NCBI GenBank assembly: GCA_003971905.1
Contig: RSEE01000023.1
Coordinates: 1-64,000, forward strand
Direction: 5' to 3'
DNA length: 64,000 nucleotides
Source: Moniliella sp. 'wahieum'
Lineage: Eukaryota; Basidiomycota; Moniliellomycetes; Moniliellales; Moniliellaceae
How positions within the stretch are numbered: the stretch's first letter is position 1; the number at the start of each line of letters is the position of its first letter. A program made the position numbers and the translations under genes. The notes under the pieces were generated by a model that did not search any database, was not told where the DNA came from, and worked only from the letters and a program-made list of their open reading frames with translations. This document shows positions 56,338 to 64,000 of this stretch, one piece after another.

Positions 56338-57591
56338 CTAATCTTCTGCAAGGCGAGCCTTGTAGCCTGCCGCGGTGGCTTGCTTGGTCAAGTCTTCCGT
56401 GGCATAGTGGTCCGTGTCCGCGTAGAGCTCAAAGATACGGCGCAACCAGCCGGACCACGCGACACGGTGGGCAGGCAGCAGGTTCATAATAACAGGCAAG
56501 ATGATCTGCTTAGAAAGGCCCGAGGCCACCGCAGCCGTCACAGCAGTAGCAACCTGCTCGGGGTAAAGGTTAGGTCCAAGGAAGGTGAACTGGTGGTCCG
56601 CCAGTGCCGCTCCCAACGCCGTCTTGACCTTCGTAGGGCAGACAACCGTGGTGCGGATGCGATCGGCATGAGCATACCGCGTCCGCAACTCTCCCGTCAA
56701 CGCCTCGTGGAACGCCAGGGCAGCCGACTTGGACGCGCGTACGAACTCATGTGGGGCAGCGACATGTAAGATGCGACGAAGCAATCGTCACAACGTGCCC
56801 ATGGTTCTCCTTGAGCATGGCGGGTAGGAACTGCTGCACCGTCACCCAGTGCGACAGAGCATTGACACTAAACTCGCGCAGAATTTGCTCTTGCGTCTTG
56901 TCGAGGATCAACCCAGGCATAAAGATACCAGCATTGTTGACTGACAGTGTTAGCCGTCTGCTCGCAGAAGAGAGGGGGGGGGAAAAAGACTTACTCAAGA
57001 CGCTCGGGTCACGCCCAAATCGGGCGCGGATTTGTCTGCAGCGGCAGCCACAGCAGCTTTGTTGGTGATATCCGTTTTGACGTACAGGATGTCGGGGTGG
57101 CTCCCACTGGCGGGTTTGTATGTGGGAGCACCCATGTCGAGCACCGCAATCTTAGCTCCGTAAGCCTGGGAGAAGCGCTCGACCATGGCCTTGCCAATAC
57201 CGGAGGAACCACCAGTGATGACAATCACGTCACGCTTGAAGTCGATGGGATCGGGGTTAAATCGACCCAAGTTTTTCACATAGCGGGTGGCCAGGCGATG
57301 GAGGCGCAAGAGGATCAAACCCGCATACAGTGTCTTTGCCCACTTGGGGATGGCGCTGTTAAGCTTGCGTACGAAGACGGTAAGCTGGATGAGGTTGAAT
57401 GCATGAGTGCTCTGCTCGAACAGCTCGCCAGGAGCCAAGTTGAGCATGGGGCGCCGCGCCTTGCCGGTCTTGATGGCCCAGGCAGCGGCCAGGATAGGCA
57501 GCCAGGTGAGCGCCGAGGGCTGGAGCACCGTGCGTTCCAACGCGTTGGTAATCGTGTCAAGGGTGAACACGGGCGGGCGGTTGGTGGCCAT
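56338..57591 (-). CDS. Short-chain dehydrogenase/reductase, RDH10/17-beta-HSD11-like
   Basis: A membrane-associated NAD(P)-dependent oxidoreductase of the retinol/steroid dehydrogenase type. The ATG at 57591 gives MATNRPPVFTLDTITNALER, then a hydrophobic anchor region (SALTWLPILAAAWAI and TLYAGLILLRLHRLATRYV). The Rossmann motif is VIVITGGSSGIGKAMVERFS (T-G-x3-G-x-G), followed by the cofactor Asp region IAVLDMGAP, VKTDITNKAAV, and after an intron VNNAGIFMPGLILDKTQEQI (NNAG). The active-site serine is in HGHVVTIASSH and the Y-x3-K is seen as YARASK only after correcting a one-base slip near 56745. FHEALTGELRTRYAHADRIR and TTVVCPTKVKT follow. TAG is at 56338-56340. The substrate is unknown; lipid-droplet location is typical for relatives. 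Confidence 0.85.
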
Positions 57592-58144
57592 GGTGGGTGA
57601 GAGAACTGTGGGCGAGGGTGTGGGTGTGGGCTGGGGCTGGGGGGAGGTGGTGGTGCACGGCAGGAAGGAAGGAGAGGATGGGCGGGGCAGGTTGGCTCGT
57701 GCGAATGCCGGACGCTGTGTTAAAAAGAGACCAGGCGCGCGGCAATCACCCATGCTCGATCATCGATGTCAGTACTCAGTGTGGGGGCGGTGGTGCGCGT
57801 CAAGCGTCAATTCCATAGAAGCTCACTAGTCACTTCATGAAAGCTCAAGGTGGGGTAAAGGCGCCTGTGCGTTGTGCCGGGGTCTGCGTCCGCCCCAGCG
57901 AGCCTGGGCGCATGAGGGGAGTCCAGTGCGGGTGAGGACGCTCGTACAAGACGGCTCTTGTGCCGGTTTTCGATTATCGACACTATCGCTGAGCGATCAG
58001 GCTGACCTGCTTGCCCCAAAATTGAGTGGGGACGAGGGTGTGGGTGGGTGGGAGCAGCCTGGCCGCTCCCTTCCCTATGTCTAACCTCCCACAGACTGAG
58101 AGGAAGAGCAAAGCGTCCGCCTTGGTGCTTGAAGCTTGTCAAGC

Positions 58145-58157
58145 GCTCAGGCTGAGC
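58145..58157. repeat. 13-bp palindrome GCTCAG-G-CTGAGC, copy 4
   Basis: Same half-sites as the other three copies with G in the centre. It lies about 550 bp upstream of the dehydrogenase start. Confidence 0.75.
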
Positions 58158-58618
58158 AGCCCCCGACTCAAACAGGACCTAGTCGCTCAGCCACAGCGGG
58201 CAACCTGGCGCAGCTGTCAACTTGAACGTTAAACCCATTGAAGGAAGTGTGTGAATCGGCCTGGCCGGTCTGCTCTTCGGCGCTGCTCGGCCATAGTCCA
58301 AGGGACATCAGCTCATCCTGTTCAGGAGGCATAGCGCTGGCTCAGCCGCCCCATGACAGGGCGCCAGCGTTGCGCGTGAAAAGGGCACGGCACCCGTGGT
58401 TGCCCCATCAGAACATTGAATCCCCTTGGCCCATAGCGGCCACAGAAGCAGGTGGCTAGTGGGACCTGGGGCCATTTATAAACACGATGTCAAGGATTGG
58501 CCTTTCCGAACTTGTACGATTTTGGCGGCTGGTAGCCACCAACCATCGATGATCATCAATCATCGCTCCTTCGATCGGCCCTACTTGCTGACCTAACCAT
58601 CGATGAAGGAAGGAGTAT

Positions 58619-58632
58619 CGATCATCGATCAT
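58619..58632. repeat. Heptamer duplication CGATCAT x2
   Basis: Two perfect copies; related imperfect copies flank it. Confidence 0.8.
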
Positions 58633-58717
58633 TGAGCAGCAACACGTCATGCATATATATTGCGGTGTGGGATGCGTGACGCGTGACATCTGGCATGCTG
58701 ACATGCATGTGATACAG

Positions 58718-58738
58718 CATCATGCATCATGCATCATC
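58718..58738. repeat. Heptamer array CATCATG x2.9
   Basis: Two perfect copies and CATCATC. Same unit as 26393 and 49457. Confidence 0.85.
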
Positions 58739-59006
58739 GATTATCCTCTGCTTGGGCCTTTGCCTGCACCCACAAGGCGTTTATAGCAAGCCGAATGGAT
58801 TCGTACGAACACTTTCATCGCACTCCATCTCGTACAGCAGTCATCATACCGCCCTCTACGTTGGCCACGCCAAAGGGGCCATAGCACTTGACGCTGGTGC
58901 GTTCGCAAGCGTGCATGTATGCAACAGAATGATGTATCGATCATTAGGGAGGGCCAGCCGAGCCGACCAGAAGAGAGGAACGGCAGCGCGCTTCTTCCAA
59001 TCCATG

Positions 59007-62000
59007 CTACTCGACAGTGGTCTTTTGAGCCATCGTAATCTTGTCCCCGAGGCTGAGGGCAATGCCCTGGGTCTTGGAGCGGATACGCACATGGCCTTGG
59101 ATGTGTCCATTGTCCAGCTGCTCCATGCTGACGTTGGCCAGCGCATCTTCCCCGAACAACGAGCGGGCATACAGGTTGGCCGACAAGGAAACCACAGTCG
59201 CCTGCCAGCGAAGCCTCGGGAGTGAGGCAGGCCATGTTGGTGGAGCGCATTACATGTTCCAAGTACTGCCGCAAAGAAGGGATGACCGTGTTGACGTTCA
59301 CCTTGTTTTCCCACTCAAACTCGGTCCACATCGACCGGAACTGGGTCTCGTCGCAGTACGAGGGCTTGATGTAGTCGAGAATGTCAATGTGAATGTCGTT
59401 CATCACCACCAGCCCTCCTTCAGGTGGCGCTGCCGCTTTGGCCCCTCGGCGCGAAGACGGCGCGACAACGGGTGCAGACGACATAGGTGATGTTGCCAAA
59501 GATCACACCCGTTTCCGTAGAAGCGACCTTGATAGCAGCCTTGATAGACTGGTAGTTATAAGGGCCAATGGTGTAGGTTCCCGGCCGTCCACCAGCGAGA
59601 GGTCGCCCAGCGTGGCAAATTCAATCGTGAGATTTTGGAGAGTGTCCTGCGTCTGATTGACAACGAGTACATCGAGAAGAATGTCAAATTGATGAACTTG
59701 AACATAGGCCTCCGCGTAAACCGCGTCCGAGAATCCGGTCAGCTGAACCACCCGCTGCAGTTTAGAGATAAAGTCGTCCTTGCCTCCCTCGGCGGCCCCT
59801 GTCGCGGCACCCAGCTCCTTCTCCAAATCGTCCACATCAAAGTCCTCCGCACCCTTGCGCGCAAACTGACGGAACTGGATCAAGTCCTCAGGCTGGGTCT
59901 TGGTTTCCTTGATCGCATTTGCCTTGTTTCAGCCTCGGCCTTCTTGGCCACTTGTGTTCTTCCATCCTGGCAAACGCACTCTTAGTTTCGTCGAGGAAAC
60001 CTCTTCCACATCTGCATCTTCCGCCCGCCCTTGAGGGGAGGAAGCATTGGCCGGCAACGAAGCCAGCGTCTGGATGCACGTCATGATACGCTCGCACTGT
60101 CCTCGTCAATTGGGGCTGCTGCCAAAGACGACTGTCCTACCCGCAGAACCGAGGTCATAATCAGCATAGCCTCCGCCCGCAATGCGTTGAGCTCGTCTCA
60201 TCCGCAAAGATCTGCGCATGCCGTAGGACCAGCTTGACCAGAGTAGAGGCCAATACAGTGGCCGTATAATAGTCTCCCACAGAATCAACGCGCGAAGAGG
60301 CGGTTTGGACGAAGCGCGGCCTTCGAGCGGGTGACCGCGGCATCAAACGCCGTCTCGGTAGCATAGGTGCCATCGGCACGGACCTTGGGTGCACTAGGCT
60401 GAGCTGAGCGGGTGTCACAAGAGCGTCGTTTGGTGGTGTCTCCTCCCCATGCAGAGCCCGCTCCTCCGCGGCCAGAATAGGGATCTCCCCCAACACTTTG
60501 CGAATCCGCTCAAGCGAAGCCAAGACGTCCGCCTGTTCTGTCGCATACTCACCCACAATCCACAGTGCACCGCGGAAGACCTTGCCCGACTTGATTTGGT
60601 CAAATGTGGCAAGAAGCTTGCTGAGGATCGACGAGCGCAAGTCCGGGAACCGTTCCACCACTTCTCGCACAAACGCAATCACATCCACCGCCGTCGAGTT
60701 GGAGTTGTCACCCAAATAATCGATCAGGACATGGACCACGTTCGATGCCACCTCGCTAAACTTGATAGCGCATTGGTGAATGCTCTGGATGAGCAGTTGC
60801 TTGTTCTCTGCCGCCGCCCGGTCCGCCGCCGCCGCATTCGCCGCGCTCGTTGACTTGGCCAACTCCTTTTGCAAGAAGAGGACCACCTCCTCCACGTTGC
60901 GTGAACTGACCATATCCAACGCAATGCGTAGCGCTTTGCGCCTGACGTCCATATCGGTACTGTTCAGCACCCGCAGCAAGTCCATCACCAACGGGTCAAT
61001 AACGTGGCCATGCCGCTTACGCAGCGCGTCCAGTCGGTCTAGGACGATCAGCTTAACGTTGTTATCACTCTCCTTTACCACGAGCTCAATCAACGCGCTG
61101 GCCGTTGCCTTGATCGCTGCCGCCGTCTGGGTGAGTGCAGCCAACGTCGTCGCAGCCTCATACTTGACTGCATGGCTCGGTGCCTCGAGAAGCTCAGAGA
61201 TGATGCGCACAAAGGCGGTCTGCAAGTGGGTTAGTCGTTTGGGGGTCATAGGGCGATAAGAGGAAAGAAACGTGCCTTATGTTTGCCCCCGCTGAGCTTG
61301 ATCTCTGTGCGAATAAACTCAATGACAGCGAGCTGGATGCCCTCGTCCTGCTGGCTGATCTGGTCGCCGAGGGGGAGGACGTAATTGAGCGCCTTTTCAG
61401 GCGCCACATGGGCGAGAAAGATGAGTGCGTTCCGCTTGCACGCATTGTCTGACTCGGCGGCAAGGAAGGACTCGATCAGCTCGGGGGCATCAGGGATCAG
61501 GTGGCTCGTTGAAGGTGCAGTGTAGATGGAGTAGATACAGAACACAGCGTTCTTGCGCACGTAAGAGTAGCGATGGTCGAGGCAGGCCTGGATGGAGGGC
61601 ACAAGGGGCTCCAACAGTTCTGCCTCGCGAATCTTTTCAATAAAACGGAGGGTGCTGCCGCGAATGTACTCGTTGGGATGCTGAAGGTCGTTGCGGATGT
61701 AGTTGCAGACAAGAATCATCCTGACGCAGTTTGCCCTGTTCGTCGGTCTTAGGACACACCTCCCAGTAAAAGTGCAGCATCTTTTTGAGCGCCTTATTTT
61801 TGCTGGGCAGCACATATTGGATGATGGGCATGAGCAGCGTCGGGTGCGGACGACCATTGAGAGTGGAAGTGATGATGGCGCGCAGGGCCTCCAGCTTGAC
61901 CTCATCGTCGTTCTTGGTGAGCAGCTTGCGCAGGTCGTTGGACGACAGGTTGGTCAGTAGGTCCACGCCGTCAGACGGCGCGACGACGGTGTAGGCTGCC

Positions 62001-62017
62001 GCCTCGGAGGTAGCCAT
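59007..62017 (-). CDS. SEC26: Coatomer subunit beta (beta-COP)
   Basis: Beta-COP is part of the F-subcomplex of the COPI coat for Golgi-to-ER and intra-Golgi retrieval. The ATG at 62017 gives [20 protein letters not shown]. The N-terminal adaptin-like helical solenoid shows [40 protein letters not shown], after an intron [39 protein letters not shown], then across another intron [40 protein letters not shown] and [20 protein letters not shown]. The C-terminal appendage part reads [20 protein letters not shown], then [40 protein letters not shown] and [20 protein letters not shown] before TAG at 59007-59009. Solenoid sequence runs unbroken for over 300 residues (60320-61210), better than elsewhere; frame breaks cluster at 59500, 59920 and 60290. 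Confidence 0.95.
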
Positions 62018-62333
62018 CGTGCACGCAAAGCAGGGTGATGGTGCAGACGAGCACCGCGCCGGCGACACGACCAGCTGGCCCCACGAAGAGTGGAGCGCGC
62101 CCTGCATGGGTGCCTCGCAGCAGGGCGCATGGCGCCAGTGTCCAGCCGCCGTTGCCTCCCGATGCTCCACGTGTGCAGGGCGGCTGAGGTAAGCAGCGTC
62201 CCAGTGGTCCGCATTCAATATTCATCGCTCCTCGCCCGGCGGCAAATACTGAAAACAAAGTCAGCCTGTCCAGCGGACATCCCACCCACCACCACCACCA
62301 CCATCTCCTCCCCCAGCCCAGTCCAGCACCGCC
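62018..62333. promoter_or_regulatory. 316-bp bidirectional promoter region
   Basis: It separates the start codons of beta-COP (-) and NKAP (+). It contains an ACC/CCA-rich stretch at 62281-62310 before the NKAP start. Promoter role is inferred from position. Confidence 0.5.
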
Positions 62334-63945
62334 ATGGCCGAGGCTCAGGAGCACGCACTGCGTGAACGCCTTCTGCGCCAAAAACTGCACTCCCAGCGCG
62401 CCAACTCAGATGCAGGCGCCCCCCTTCCGCCCCTGCCTCCGCCTCTCCCAGCAGCCCAACAGTCTTCTCGGCCGTCTGGCGGCGGCCCCCGCCGAAACGC
62501 AACAACCGACCAACCGGGCAGACGGCCTTGCCAGCCGTCTTGCTCCCGCTACCTCTGAAGCGTCAGCGCCCGCAGCTCCCTCGCTCCTTACCCGCCTCGG
62601 TGGCGGAACGCCTGCCAAACAACCTGGCTCGCCCCCCCGGAGCGCGACCAAGCTGCTCGTCAGGATGATATGATCCCACTCAACAACAGCCCTCCTTCCT
62701 CTCCCCCCTCGCGTCCATCTTGGGTCGTGTTCCGCGCCCGCATGCGGATGAGGAGCGCCGCAGCCCACCCCTCCACCTCCCCACCCTGGACCTCCCCCTC
62801 GACGTTGGGGGGATGAACGCCAGGAACGAGGGGACGAGCGCCCTTGGGGGGCGCATCCTGATCGCCGGGAACGAGAGGACGAGCGCCCTTGGGGGCGCAT
62901 CCTGATCGCCGGGAACGAGGGGACGAGCGCCGTTGGGGGGCACATCCTGATCGCCAGAGCGAGAGGACACACGGGGTAGAGGTTGGGGCAACGGGCCTGG
63001 GGGACGCTACTTCCCCGACGACGCACCCGCTGGTACTCGTGGTGGGGGATGGGGAGATCGGGCTCAGGGTGTCCGTCGCTCTTACCGATGCTGCTGGTGG
63101 GGGGTTCCTTGAGCACCGGCGGCAAGAGCGCGAGCGTCGGACGGATGTGACGGTGTGGGCCAAACCCCCGTCTTCGCCTTATGTCGACAGCGAGGAAGAG
63201 CGGAGCGTCGTCGGGCGGAGCGCAAGGAGCGGAAACGGCGGGAACATCGTGACCACCGTGACCATCGCAAGCACGGGGACCATCGCGAGCACCGACGTTC
63301 CACACATGAAAGGAAACGGAGAGGGAAAGGGAAAGGGAAAACGATCCTCTCGCCACCACTCTCGTCACGCCACTCAGCTCATCGCCACCACTCTGACAGT
63401 CACCGTTCGGATGGCCATCGTACTTCCCGTCATCGGCACGACGAGCATCGTTCGCGCTCCAAGCGGCACGAATCGGATTCCGAAGAACAGGAACGCAGCA
63501 GCAAGCGGCCACGTCGCTCCGTCTCTGTCGAAGAAAAGGCAAAGCAAAGCGTTCGGACGAATCGGATGAGGAAGTAGGTCCCCAGCTACCCAAAACGGTG
63601 GAAGGAAAACCACTGGACCCCCGCGCATATGGCTCCGCTCTCCTTGCAGGCGAAGGAAGTGCCATGGCTGCGTTTGTCACGGAGGGGCAGCGTATTCCGC
63701 GCCGTGGTGAGATTGGGTTGTCATCCGAACAGATTGAATCATTTGAAAAGGCCGGCTTTGTCATGTCCGGCTCCCGGCACCAGAGGATGAACGCGGTACG
63801 AATGCGGAAGGAGAACCAGGTCATCTCGGCGGAGGAGAAACGGACGCTACTAAAGCAACAACGGGAGGAAAAGCTCAAGAAGGAACAAGAGATCGTCTCC
63901 CAGTTCCGTGAGATGGTGGATACCCTCCAGCCGCCGGGAAGGTAA
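62334..63945 (+). CDS. NKAP-family (SynMuv-type) nuclear protein
   Basis: NKAP relatives are nuclear proteins linked to splicing and transcription. The ATG at 62334 (CCGCCATGG) gives MAEAQEHALRERLLRQKLHS. Pro-rich leader sequence follows, then a region of three 15-residue repeats built on RERGDERPWGAHPDR, and a basic His/Arg/Ser/Lys-rich region (HDEHRSRSKRHESDSEEQER and SSKRPRRSVSVEEKAK). The C-terminal family domain is clear: DPRAYGSALLAGEGSAMAAF, RIPRRGEIGLSSEQIESFEK, AGFVMSGSRHQRMNAVRMRK and ENQVISAEEKRTLLKQQREE, ending QFREMVDTLQPPGR, TAA at 63943-63945. The leader and repeats are in different frames from the C-terminus; one slip is visible in the repeat array. Confidence 0.85.
62824..62956 (+). 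repeat. 45-bp in-gene tandem repeat x3
   Basis: Copies begin at GAACGAG at 62824, 62869 and 62913. Copies one and three carry a run of six G before C(G/A)CATCC; copy two has five G and is 44 bp. The 45-bp period encodes RERGDERPWGAHPDR-like units in the NKAP gene. Confidence 0.85.
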
Positions 63946-64000
63946 TCAGATATGTATGGTTTCCTTGCATCTCAAACACCAGGAGTGTATCATAGAGGAA

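Larger units (their letters stand above)
57592..59006. other. Spacer between dehydrogenase and beta-COP genes
   Basis: No gene recognised in 1.4 kb. The left part is the dehydrogenase promoter, with a C/T-rich leader (complement of 57610-57660). The rest contains the fourth palindrome (58145), heptamer arrays at 58619 and 58718 and several ATCGATCATCGATG-like partial repeats around 57755 and 58545-58570. Confidence 0.45.

Overview
This window looks like nuclear DNA from a fungus, most probably a basidiomycete. The evidence is the gene content (COPI, V-ATPase, SRP receptor, TOM40, ORC1, GINS, COX15), interruption of genes by short GT-AG introns of about 50-90 bp with CTAAC/CTGAC-like branch sites, GC-rich sequence, pyrimidine-rich leaders, and an F-box gene and a non-LTR retrotransposon of the types common in mushroom-forming fungi and relatives. 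No bacterial operon structure, rRNA, tRNA or CRISPR array was recognised. I cannot name the species.

Layout. 1.1-3.4 kb: a disordered hypothetical protein (-). 4.4-8.4 kb: V-ATPase c'' subunit (+), Ap4A phosphorylase (-) and GOLPH3/VPS74 (+). 9.0-12.3 kb: a LINE 3' end, a NADAR-domain protein (-) and weak small-gene candidates. 12.7-20.2 kb: mitochondrial uS14 (+), a repeat-rich spacer, an F-box protein (+) and a membrane-anchored heparinase II/III-like enzyme (-). 21.1-26.1 kb: an ETHE1-like metallo-hydrolase (-), a DUF1275 membrane protein (+) and two more LINE fragments in opposite orientation. 27.7-32.8 kb: a very large adenylation-thiolation enzyme whose C-terminal half alternates membrane segments with three left-handed beta-helix modules (+). 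34.0-39.7 kb: a histidine phosphatase (+), a mitochondrial charged-repeat protein (-) and SRP receptor alpha (+). 41.2-48.4 kb: pyruvate kinase (+), an unassigned coding-like minus-strand stretch, homoserine dehydrogenase (-), eIF1 (+) and TOM40 (+). 49.6-53.8 kb: two replication-initiation genes in tandem, ORC1 and SLD5. 54.0-63.9 kb: COX15 (-), a short-chain dehydrogenase (-), beta-COP (-) and NKAP (+).

Most genes are unlinked housekeeping functions and do not form one pathway. Thematic neighbours are ORC1/SLD5 (replication licensing and CMG helicase) and, at a distance, VPS74 with beta-COP (both act in COPI retrieval at the Golgi). The multidomain synthetase near 30 kb is the only obvious secondary-metabolism-like gene.

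Two window-wide properties matter for any reader. First, nearly every conserved gene is broken into several frames by single-base gains or losses, mostly at C or G runs; this looks like uncorrected sequencing error, so gene spans below are from start to inferred stop across those breaks. Second, the spacers are studded with short tandem arrays whose unit is almost always 7 bp but whose sequence differs between loci, and with a 13-bp palindrome GCTCAG-N-CTGAGC seen four times.
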